Assembly (NCBI GenBank): GCA_027923505.1
Contig: BROI01000014.1
Coordinates: 853,835 to 917,834, forward strand
Length of the DNA stretch: 64,000 nt
Direction: 5' to 3'
Source of the DNA: Mayamaea pseudoterrestris
Lineage: Eukaryota; Bacillariophyta; Bacillariophyceae; Sellaphorales; Sellaphoraceae
Notes under the pieces: model-generated
What the model saw: the letters and a program-made list of their open reading frames with translations, nothing else
Told to the model about the DNA's origin: nothing
The model's database searches: none
Made by a program: the position numbers and the translations under genes
Shown here: in pieces, positions 40,501 to 52,168 of the stretch
How the letters are laid out: every line of letters begins with the position of its first letter
Position numbering within the stretch: position 1 is the first letter of the stretch

Positions 40501-43500
40501 CTAGCCCATGTAGTCTCCAAGTTCCATGACAGGGACTGCCAGCATTTCATGTCCCCAGGCTTGTCCACAGTAGCTGGCTGCCATAACCCACTCCAACAGC
40601 CAGAGAGGTATCAATTGATAGCTGGCAGTTGACAGGCATTGTTTCATGATGTCAAAAGTGCAATGCATTCATCACTAGCCCATGTAGTCTCCAAGTTCTG
40701 TGACAGGGACTGCCAGAATTTCATGTCCCCAGGCTTGTCCTCAGTAGCTGGCCACCATAACCCACTCCAACAGCCAGAGAGGTGTCAATTGATAGCTGGC
40801 AGTTGACAGGCATTGTTTCATGATGTCAAAAGTGCAATGCATTCATCACTAGCCCATGTAGTCTCCAAGTTCTGAGACAGGGACTGCCAGATCACGATTT
40901 CAATTGATCGCCAGGCATTGTCCAATCAAAAGTAGCTGCCATAGTCCCACTCCAACAGCCAGAAAGCCAGGCTTGTCACAACTCACAATTGATAGCTGGC
41001 AGTTGACAGGCATTGTTTCATGATGCCAAAAAAGCAATGCATTCATCAAAAGCCCATGCAGTCTCCAAGTTCTGTGACAGGGACTGCCGGAATTTCATGT
41101 CCCCATGCTTGTCCACAGTAGCTAGCTGCCATAACCCACTCCAACAGCCAGAGAGGTGTCAATTGATAGCTGGCAGTTGACAAGCATTGTTTCATGATGT
41201 CAAAAGTGCAATGCATTCATCACTAGCCCATGTAGTCTCCAAGTTCTGTGACAGGGACTGCCAGCATTTCATGTCCCCAGGCTTGTCCACAGTAGCTGGC
41301 TGCCATAACCCACTCCAACAGCCAGAGAGGTGTCAATTGATAGCTGGCAGTTGACAGGCATTGTTTCATGATGTCAAAAGTGCAATGCATTCATCACTAG
41401 CCCATGTAGTCTCCAAGTTCCATGACAGGGACTGCCAGCATTTCATGTCCCCAGGCTTGTCCACAGTAGCTGGCTGCCATAACCCACTCCAACAGCCAGA
41501 GAGGTGTCAATTGATAGCTGGCAGTTGACAGGCATTGTTTCATGATGTCAAAAGTGCAATGCATTCATCACTAGCCCATGTAGTCTCCAAGTTCCATGAC
41601 AGGGACTGCCAGCATTTCATGTCCCCAGGCTTGTCCACAGTAGCTGGCTGCCATAACCCACTCCAACAGCCAGAGATGTATGAACTGATAGCTGGCAGTT
41701 GACAGGCATCATTTCATGATGTCAAAAGTCTAATGCAAGCATCACTAGCCCATGTAGTCTCCTAGTTCTGTGACAGGGACTGCCAGACCAGGCTTGTCCA
41801 CAGTAGCTGGCTGCCATAACCCACTCCAACAGCCAGAGAGGTATGAATTGATAGCTGGCAGTTGACAGGCATTGTTTCATGATGTCAAAAGTGCAATGCA
41901 TTCATTCCTAGCCCATCCAGTCTCCAAGTTCTGCGACAGGGACTGCCAGAATTTCGTGCCCCTAGGCTTGTCCTCAGTAGCTGGCTGCCATAACCCACTC
42001 CAACAGCCAGAGAGGTGTCAACTGATAGCTGGCAGTTGACAGGCATTGTTTCATGATGTAGAAAGTGCAATGCAGTCATTGCTAGCCCATCTAGTCTCCA
42101 AGTTCTGCGACAGGGACTGCCAGAATTTTGTGCCCCTAGGCTTGTCCACAGTAGCTGGCTGCCATAACCCACTCCAACAGCCAGAGAGGTGTCAACTGAT
42201 AGCTGGCAGTTGACAGGCATTGTTTCATGATGTCAAAAGTGCAATGCATTCATCACTAGCCCATGTAGTCTCCAAGTTCTGTGACAGGGACTGCCAGAAT
42301 TTCATGTCCCCAGGCTTGTCCACAGTAGCTGGCTGCCATAACCCACTCCAACAGCCAGAGAGGTGTAAATTGATAGCTGGCAGTTGACAGGCATTGTTTC
42401 ATGATGTCAAAAGTGCAATGCATTCATCACTAGCCCATGTAGTCTCCAAGTTCTGCAACAGGGACTGCCAGAATTTCGTGGCTCCAGGCATGTCCACAGT
42501 AGCTGCCTGCCATGACACACTCCAACCACCAGCGGGGTATACATTCATAGCTGGCAGATGACAGGCATTGTTGCATGATGACAAAAGTGCAATGCATTCA
42601 TCACTAGCCCATGTAGTCTCCAAGTTCCATGACAGGGACTGCCAGCATTTCATGTCCCCAGGCTTGTCCACAGTAGCTAGCTGCCATAACCCACTCCAAC
42701 AGCCAGAGAGGTGTAAATTGATAGGTGGCAGTTGACAGGCATTGTTTCAGGATGTCAAAAATGCAATGCATTCATCACTAGCCGATGTAGTCTTCAAGTT
42801 CTGTGACAGGGACTGCCAGAATTTTGTGTCCCCAGGCTTGTCCACAGTAGCTGGCTGCCATAACCCACTCCAGCAGCCAGAGAGGTATACATTGATTGCT
42901 GGCAGTTGACAGGCATTGTTTCATGATGTCAAAAGTGCAATGCATTCATCACTAGCCCATGTAGTCTCCAAGTTCAGCGACAGGGACTGCCAGAATTTCA
43001 TGTCCCCAGGCTTGTCCACAGACGCTGGCTGCCATAACCCACTCCAACAGCTAGAGGGGTGAAAATTGATAGCTGGCTGTTGACAAGCATTGTGTCATAA
43101 TGTTAAAAGAGCAATGCAGTCAATATAGCCCATGTAGTCTCCACGTTCTGCGACAGGGACTGCCATAATTTTGTGTCCCAGGCTTGTCCACAGTAGCTGG
43201 CTGCCATAACCCACTCCAACAGCCAGAGAGGTGTAAATTGATAGCTGGCAGTTGACAGGCATTGTTTCATGATGTCAAAGGTGCAGTGCATTAATCACTA
43301 GCCCATGTAGTCTCCAAGTTCTGTGACAGGAACTGCCAGAATTTTGTGTCCCCTGGCTTGTCCACAGTAGCTGGCTGCCATACACCACTCCAACAGCCAG
43401 AGAGGAATAAATTGATAGCTGGCAGTTGACAGGCATTGTTTCATGATGTCAAAAGTGCAATGCATTCATCACTAGCCCATGTAGTCTCCAAGTTCTGCGA

Positions 43501-46500
43501 CAGGGACTGCCAGAATTTCGTGTCCCCAGGCTTGTCCACAGTAGCTGGCTGCCATAACCCACTCCAACAGCCAGAGAGGTATCAATTGATAGCTGGCAGT
43601 TGACAGGCATTGTTTCATGATGTCAAAAGTGCAATGCATTCATCACTAGCCCATGTAGTCTCCAAGTTCTGCGACAGGGACTGCCAGAATTTCATGTCCC
43701 CAGGCTTGTCCACAGTAGCTGGCTGCCATAACCCAATGCAACAGCCAGAGAGGTGTAAATTGATAGCTGGCAGTTGAAAGGCATTGTTTCATGATGTTAA
43801 AAGTGCGATGCATCCATCACTAGCCCATGTAGTCTCCAAGTTTGGCAACAGGGACTGCCTGAATTTATGGTCCTAGGCTTGTCCACAGCAGCTGCCTGCC
43901 ATAACTTACTCCTGAGGCCAGAGAGGGATACATTGATAGCTGGCAGTTGACAGGCATTGTTTCATGATGTCAAAAGTGCAATGCATTCATCACTAGCCCA
44001 TGTAGTCTCCAAGTTCTGTGACAGGGACTGCCAGAATTTCGTGTCCCCAGGCTTGTCCACAGTAGCTGGCTGCCATAACCCACTCCAACAGCCAGAGTGG
44101 TATCAATTGATAGCTGGCAGTTGACAGGCATTGTTTCATGATGTCAAAAGTGCAATGCATTCATCACTAGCCCATGTAGTCTCCAAGTTCTGTGACAGGG
44201 ACTGCCAGAATTTTGTGTCCCCAGGCTTGTCCACAGTAGCTGGCTGCCATAACCCACTCCAACAGCCAGAGAGGTATGAATTGATAGCTGGCAGTTGACA
44301 GGCATTGTTTCATGATGTCAAAAGTGCAATGCATTCATCACTAGCCCATGTAGTCTCCAAGTTCTGTGACAGGGACTGCCAGAATTTCGTGTCCCCAGGC
44401 TTGTCCACAGTAGCTGGCTGCCATAACCCACTCCAACAGCCAGAGAGGTGTAAATTGATAGCTGGCAGTTGACAGGCATTGTTTCATGATGTCAAAAGTG
44501 CAATGCATTCATCACTAGCTTATGTAGTCCTTAAATTCAATGACAGGGACTGCCAGAATTTCATGTCCCCAGGCTTGTCCAACATAGCAGGCTGCCATAA
44601 CCCACTCCAGCAGCCAGAGAGGTATACATTGATTGCTGGCAGTTGACAGGCATTGTTTCATGATGTCAAAAGTGCAATGCATTCATCACTAGCCCATGTA
44701 GTCTCCAAGTTCTGTGACAGGGACTGCCAGAATTTCATGTCCCCAGGCTTGTCCTCAGTAGCTGGCTGCCATAACCCACTCCAACAGCCAGAGTGGTGTC
44801 AATTGATAGCTGGCAGTTGACAGGCATTGTTTCATGATGTCAAAAGTGCAATGCATTCATCACTAGCCCATGCAGTCTCCAAGTTCTGTGACAGGGACTG
44901 CCAGCCATTCATGTCCCCAGGCTTGTCCACAGTAGCTGGCTGCCATAACCCACTCCAGCAGCCAGAGAGGTGTAAATTGATAGCTGGCAGTTGACAGGCA
45001 TGGTTTGATGATGTCAAAAGTTCAATGCATTCATCACTAGCCCATGTAGTCTCCAAGTCCTGCGACAGGGACTGCCAGAATTTCGTGTCCCAGGCTTGTC
45101 CACAGTAGCTGGCTGCCATAACCCACTCCAGCAGCCAGCAAGGTATAAATTGATAGCTGGCAGTTGACAGGCATTGTTTGATGATGTCAAAAGTGCAATG
45201 CATTCATCACTAGCCCATGTAGTCTCCAAGTTCTGCCACAGGGACTGCCAGAATTTTGTGTCCCCAGGCTTGTCCACAGTAGCTGGCTGCCATAACCCAC
45301 TCCAACAGCCAGAGAGGTATACTTAATAGCTGGCGGTTGCCAGGCATTGTTTCATGATGTCAAAAGTCTAATGCAAGCATCACTAGCCTATGTAGTCTCT
45401 AAGTTCTGTGACAGGGACTGCCAGAATTTCGTGTCCCCAGGCTTGTCCACAGTAGCTGGCTGCCATAACCCACTCCGACAGCCAGAGAGGTATAAATTGA
45501 TAGCTGGCAGTTGACAGGCATTGTTTCATGATGTCAAAAGTGCAATGCATTCATCACTAGCCCATGTAGTTTCCAAGTTCAGTGACAGGGACTGCCAGAA
45601 TTTCGTGTCCCCAGGCTTGTCCACAGTAGCTGGCTGCCATAACCCACTCCAACAGCCAGAGAGGTATGAATTGATAGCTGGCAGTTGACAGGCATTGTTT
45701 CATGATGTCAAAAGTGCAATGCATTCATCACTAGCCCATGTAGTCTCCAAGTTCTGTGACAGGGACTGCCAGAATTTCGTGTCCCCAGGCTTGTCCACAG
45801 TAGCTGGCTGCCATAACCCACTCCAGCAGCCAGCAAGGTGTAAATTGATAGCTGGCAGTTGACAGGCATTGTTTCAGGATGTCAAAAGTGCAATGCATTC
45901 ATCACTAGCCCATGTAGTCTCCAAGTTCTGTGACAGGGACTGCCAGAATTTCGTGTCCCCAGGCTTGTCCACAGTAGCTGGCTGCCATAACCCACTCCAA
46001 CAGCCAGAGAGGAATAAATTGATAGCTGGCAGTTGACAGGCATTGTTTCATGATGTCAATTGTGTAATGCATTCATCACTAGCCCATGTAGTCTCCAAGT
46101 TCTGTGACAGGAACTGCCAGAATTTTGTGTCCCCAGGCTTGTCCACAGTAGCTGGCTGCCATAGCCCACTCCAGCAGCCAAATTTGTATGAATTGATAGC
46201 TGGCAGTTGACAGGCATTGTTTCATGATGTCAAAAGTGCAATGCATTCATCACCAGCCCATGTAGTCTCCAAGTTCTGTGACAGGAACTGCCAGAATTTT
46301 GTGTCCCCAGGCTTGTCCACAGTAGCTGGCTGCCATAGCCCACTCCAGCAGCCAAAGATGTATTATTTGATAGCTGGCAGTTGACAGGCATTGTTTCATG
46401 ATGTCAAAAGTGCAATGCATTCATCACCAGCCCATGTAGTCTCCAAGTTCTGTGACAGGGACTGCCAGAATTTCGTGTCCCCAGGCTTGTCCACAGTAGC

Positions 46501-49500
46501 TGGCTGCCATAGCCCACTCCAGCAGCCAGAGAGGTATAAATTGATAGCTGGCAGTTGACAGGCATTGTTTCATGATGTCAAAAGTGCAATGCATTCATCA
46601 CCAGCCCATGTAGTCTCCAAGTTCTGTGACAGGGACTGCCAGAATTGCATGTCGCCAGGCTTGTCCACAGTAGCTGGCTGCCATACACTCCGACAGCCAG
46701 AGAGGTGTAAATTGATAGCTGGCAGTTGACAGGCATTGTTTCATGATGTCAAAAGTGCAATGCATTCATCACCAGCCCATGTAGTCTCCAAGTTCTGTGA
46801 CAGGGACTGCCAGAATTTCGTGTCCCCAGGCTTGTCCACAGTAGCTGGCTGCCATAACCCACTCCAACAGCCAGAGAGGTATGAATTGATAGCTGGCAGT
46901 TGACAGGCATTGTTTCATGATGTCAAAAGTGCAATGCATTCATCACCAGCCCATGTAGTCTCCAAGTTCTGTGACAGGGACTGCCAGAATTGCGTGTCCC
47001 CAGGCTTGTCCACAGTAGCTGGCTGCCATAGCCCACTCCAGCAGCCAATTTGTATGAATTGATAGCTGGCAGTTGACAGGCATTGTTTCATGATGTCAAA
47101 AGTGCAATGCATTCATCACCAGCCCATGTAGTCTCCAAGTTCTTTGACAGGAACTGCCAGAATTGCGTGTCAACAGGCTTGTCCACAATAGCTGGCTGCC
47201 ATAACCCACTCCAGCAGCCACATTTGTATGAATTGATAGCTGGCAGTTGACAGGCATTGTTTCATGATGTCAAAAGTGCAATGCATTCATCACCAGCCCA
47301 TGTAGTCTCCAAGTTCTGTGACAGGGACTGCCAGAATTTCGTGTCCCCAGGCTTGTCCACAGTAGCTGGCTGCCATACACCACTCCGACAGCCAGAGAGG
47401 TATTATTTGATAGCTGGCAGTTGACAGGCATTGTTTCATGATGTCAAAAGTGCAATGCATTCATCACCAGCCCATGTAGTCTCCAAGTTCTTTGACAGGG
47501 ACTGCCAGAATTTCGTGTCCCCAGGCTTGTCCACAGTAGCTGGCTGCCATTACCCACTCCAACAGCCAGAGAGGTATGAATTGATAGCTGGCAGTTGACA
47601 GGCATTGTTTCATGATGTCAATTGTGTAATGCATTCATCACCAGCCCATGTAGTCTCCAAGTTCTTTGACAGGAACTGCCAGAATTGCGTGTCAACAGGC
47701 TTGTCCACAATAGCTGGCTGCCATAACCCACTCCAGCAGCCACATTTGTATGAATTGATAGCTGGCAGTTGACAGGCATTGTTTCATGATGTCAATTGTG
47801 TAATGCATTCATCACCAGCCCATGTAGTCTCCAAGTTCTGTGACAGGGACTGCCAGAATTTCGTGTCCCCAGGCTTGTCCACAGTAGCTGGCTGCCATAG
47901 CCCACTCCAGCAGCCAGAGAGGTATGAATTGATAGCTGGCAGTTGACAGGCATTGTTTCATGATGTCAAAAGTGCAATGCATTCATCACCAGCCCATGTA
48001 GTCTCCAAGTTCTGTGACAGGGACTGCCAGAATTTCGTGTCCCCAGGCTTGTCCACAGTAGCTGGCTGCCATAGCCCACTCCAGCAGCCAGAGAGGTATA
48101 AATTGATAACTGGCTGTTGCCAGGCATTGTTGCATGATGTCAAATGTGCAATGCATTTATCACCAGCCCATGTAGTCTCCAAGTTCTTTGACAGGAACTG
48201 CCAGAATTTCTCCCCAGGCTTGTCCACAGTAGCTGGCTGCCATACCCCCTCACGCCAAATTGATAGCTGGCAGTTGACAGGCATTGTTTCATGATGTCAA
48301 TTGTGTAATGCATTCATCACCAGCCCATGTAGTCTCCAAGTTCTTTGACAGGAACTGCCAGAATTTTGTGTCCCCAGGCTTGTCCACAGTAGCTGGCTGC
48401 CATAGCCCACTCCAGCAGCCAAATTTGTATGAATTGAAAGCTGGCAGTTGACAGGCATTGTTTCATGATGTCAAAAGTGCAATGCATTCATCACCAGCCC
48501 ATGTAGTCTCCAAGTTCTGTGACAGGGACTGCCAGAATTGCGTGTCCCCAGGCTTGTCCACAGTAGCTGGCTGCCAAACTCCACTCCGACAGCCAGAGAG
48601 GTATGAATTGATAGCTGGCAGTTGACGGGCATTGTTTCATGATGTCAAAAGTGTTTACATTCATCACCAGCCCATGTAGTCTCCAAGTTCTTTGACAGGA
48701 ACTACCAGAAGTTCGTGTCCCCAGGCTTGTCCACAGTAGCTGGCTGCCATAGCCCACTCCAGCAGCCAAAGTTGTATGAATTGAAAGCTGGCAGTTGACA
48801 GGCATTATTTATTGATGTCAAAAGTGCAATGCATTCATCACCAGCCCATGTAGTCTCCAAGTTCTGTGACAGGGACTGCCAGAATTGCGTGTCCCCAGGC
48901 TTGTCCACAGTACCTGGCTGCCAATCTCCACTCCGACAGCCAGAGAGGTATGAATTGATAGCTGGCAGTTGACAGGCATTGTTTCATGATGTCAAAAGTG
49001 TTTACATTCATCACCAGCCCATGTACTCTCCAAGTTCTTTGACAGGAACTGCCAGAATGTTGTCCCCAGGCTTGTCCACAGTAGCTGGCTGCCATAGCTC
49101 ACTCCAGCAGCCAAATTTGTATGAATTGATAGCTGGCAGTTGACAGGCATTGTTTTATGATGTCAATTGTGTAATGCATTCATCACCAGCTCATGTAGTC
49201 TCCAAGTTCTGTGACAGGGACTGCCAGAATTTCGTGTCCCCTGGCTTGTCCACAGTAGCTGGCTGCCATAGCCCACTCCAGAGACATTGTTTCATGATGT
49301 CAAAAGTGTAATGCATTCATCTCTAGCCCATGTAGTCTCCAAGTTCTGTGACAGGGACTGCCTAGAATTTCGTGTCCCCAGGCTTGTCCACAGTAGCTGG
49401 CTGCCATAGCCCACTCCAGCAGCCAAATTTGTTTGAATTGATAGCTGGCAGTTGACAGGCATTGTTTCATGATGTCAAAAGTGTAATGCATTCATCTCTA

Positions 49501-50185
49501 GCCCATGTAGTCTCCAAGTTCTGTGACAGGGACTGCCAGAATTTTGTGTCCCAGGCTTGTCCACAGTAGCTGGCTGCCATAGCCCACTCCAGCAGCCAAA
49601 TTTGTATGAATTGGAAGCTGGCAGCTAACAGGCATTGTTTCATGATGTCAATTGTGTAATGCATTCACCACCAGCCCGTGTAGTCTCCAAGCTCTGTGAC
49701 AGGAACTGCCAGAATTTTGTGTCCCCTGGCTTGTCCACAGTAGCTGGCTGCCATAGTCCACTCCAGCAGCCAAATTGGTTTGAATTGATAGCTGGCAGTT
49801 GACAGGCATTGTTTCATGATGTCAAAAGTGCAATGCATTCATCACCAGCCCATGTAGTCTCCAAGTTCTGTGACAGGGACTGCCAGAATTTCGTGTCCCC
49901 AGGCTTGTCCACAGTAGCTGGCTGCCATAGCCCACTCCAGCAGCCAAATTTGTATGAATTGATAGCTGGCAGTTGACAGGCATTGTTTCATGATGTCAAA
50001 AGTGCAATGCATTCATCACCAGCCCAATTTTATCTCCAAGTACTGTGACAGGACTGCCAGAATTTTGTGTCCCCTGGCTTGTCCACAGTTGCTGGCTGCC
50101 ATAACCCACTCCGACAGCAGCCAGAGAGGTGTCAATTGATAGCTGGCAGATAACAGGCATTGTTTCATAATGTCAAATGTGCAAT
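37508..50185 (+). repeat. 174-bp satellite array, about 73 copies
   Basis: The monomer starting GCATTGTTTCATGATGTC recurs every 174 bp (e.g. exact spacing near 41356/41530 and 40286/40460). 12,678 bp divided by 174 gives about 73 units, all in one orientation. Most monomers look 85-98% alike. Constant blocks include GATAGCTGGCAGTTGACAGG, GTAGTCTCCAAGTT and CAGGCTTGTCC. 174 is divisible by 3, which produces short ORFs on the minus strand, but stops recur in every unit. No gene or transposon interrupts it. The length is close to one nucleosome repeat, as in many centromeric satellites. Confidence 0.97.
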
Positions 50186-51940
50186 CATGTTTGTTGTTGT
50201 TATGGGCCAATGCTTTGATCAGCTGAACCCGTTCCAGGCTTTGCCGCCATGTAGTATGCCATGGTGACACTGAGCAGATTCAATAACTTGTTGGCAGTGC
50301 AACTCAAGTGGCACTTGAGACTGCCAGAATGGCCTGCCAATCTTGGAATACAAAGCTCATGGTGTTTATTATTGATTAGAATGCAAAGGCTTGTCATTTC
50401 AGGTGTGGAACCCTTCCCCCTGCTGCGAGACTCTGCACATTCAACCATTGGTCGAATGTGCCAGCAAGTCATCCTTTCTGGCTACAGGGACCATCAGCAC
50501 AGCCTTCTGAGCCCTTCAATCCTTCTCCATTCATGTTTGTTGTCATGACGGGCCAATGCTTTGGTCAGCTGCACCCATTCCAGTCTTGGGTCATGTAGTA
50601 TGCCATGGTGAGACTCACCAGATCCAACAACTTTTTGGCAGTGCAACTCAAGTGGCGCTTCTGCTGGTATGGCCTGCCAATCCTGGAATACAAAGCTCAT
50701 TGTGATTATAGTTGATTAAAATGCAAAGGCTTGTCATTTCAGGTGTGGAACCCTCCCCCCTGCTGCAAGACCACACACATTCAACCATTGGTTGAATGTG
50801 CCAGCAAGTCATCTTGTCTGGCTACAGGGACCATCAGCACAGCCTTCTGTGCCCTTCAATCCTTCTCCAATCATGTTTGTTGTTGTGATGGGCCAATGAT
50901 TTGATCAGTTGCACCCATTCCAGTCTTGGCCACCATGTAGATGCCATGGTAAGACTCAGCAGATCCAAGAACTTGTTGGCAGTGCAACTCAAGTGGCACT
51001 TCAGACTGCCAGAATGGCCTGCCAATCCTGGAAAACAACGCTCATGGTGTTCATAATTGATTAGAATGCAAAGGCTTGTCATTTCAGCTGTGAAGCCCCT
51101 CCCCCTGCCATGAGACTCCGCACATTCAACCATTGGTTGAATGTGCCAGCAAGTCATCCTTTCTGGCTACAGGGACCATCAGCACAGCCTTCTGAGCCCT
51201 TCAATCCTTCTCCATTTATGTTTGTTGTCATGACGGGCCAATGCTTTGGTCAGCTGCACCGATTCCAGTCTCGGGTCATGTAGTATGCCATGGTGAGACT
51301 CAGCAGATCCAACAACTTGTTGGCAGTGCAACTCAAGTGGCACTTCAGACTGCCCAAATGGCCTGCCAACCCTGGAAAACAAAGCTCATGGTATAATTGA
51401 TTAGAATACAAAGGCTTGTCATTTCAGGTGTGGAACCCTTCCCCCTGCTGCAAGACTCCGCACATTCAACCATTGGTTGAATGTGCCGGCAAGTCATCCT
51501 TTCTGGCTACAGGGACCATCAGCACAGCCTTCTGAGCCCTTCAATCCTTCTCCATTCATGTTTGTTGTCATGACGGGCCAATGCTTTGGTCAGCTGCACC
51601 CATTCCAGTCTTGGCTGCCATGTACTATGCCATGGTGAGACTCAGCAGATCCAAGAACTTGTTGGCAGTGCAACTCAAGTGGCACTTCAGACTGCCAGAA
51701 TGGCCTGCCAATCCTGGAAAACAAAGCTCATGGTGTTTATAATTGTTTAGAATGCAAAGGCTTGTCATTTCAGGTGTGGAACCCTTCCCCCTGCCGCGAG
51801 ACTCCGCACATTCAACCATTGGTTGAATGTGCCAGCAAGTCATCCTTTCTGGCTACAGGGACCATCAGCACAGCCTTCTGAGCCCTTCAATCCACCTCCA
51901 TTCATGTTTGTTGTCATGACGGGCCAATGCTTTGGTCAGT
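50186..51940 (+). repeat. 343-bp tandem repeat, five units, each with a palindrome
   Basis: The anchor CATGTTTGTTGT occurs at 50186, 50532, 50872, 51217 (one substitution), 51557 and 51903, with spacings of 346, 340, 345, 340 and 346. The array breaks off 37 bp into a sixth unit. It abuts the 174-bp satellite without unique sequence. Each unit carries the inverted repeat CACATTCAACCA-T-TGGTTGAATGTG (e.g. 50776-50800, 51121-51145, 51461-51485, 51807-51831; one mismatch in unit one at 50436). Confidence 0.95.
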
Positions 51941-52168
51941 TTCAGCTCAGCAGCCCGTACCATGATGTGACTGGTGTTCCAAGTACCGCTCCGACGGTCA
52001 TTTTTCACACGATTGAAACCTCACCTAGGGATACACTCGCGGCGCGCGCAGTCTTTTCCCTCCCAAGCGGAGGGACGAGTTTGACTTTTGTGACCGACCG
52101 ACAGCGACCATCGTTTCGTTCCTTCCTTCGATCCTCCTACTCCGACCGTCCAATTGCTCCACCTTCAC

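Noticed and set aside
41885-45277. Several 60-120-codon ORFs in the 174-bp satellite
   Set aside because: They arise because 174 is divisible by 3. Stops recur in each unit and the frames are lost between variants, so no selection for coding is visible.
37508-51940. CRISPR-like regular repeats
   Set aside because: Units are 174 or about 343 bp and directly adjacent without unique spacers, in a eukaryotic genome.
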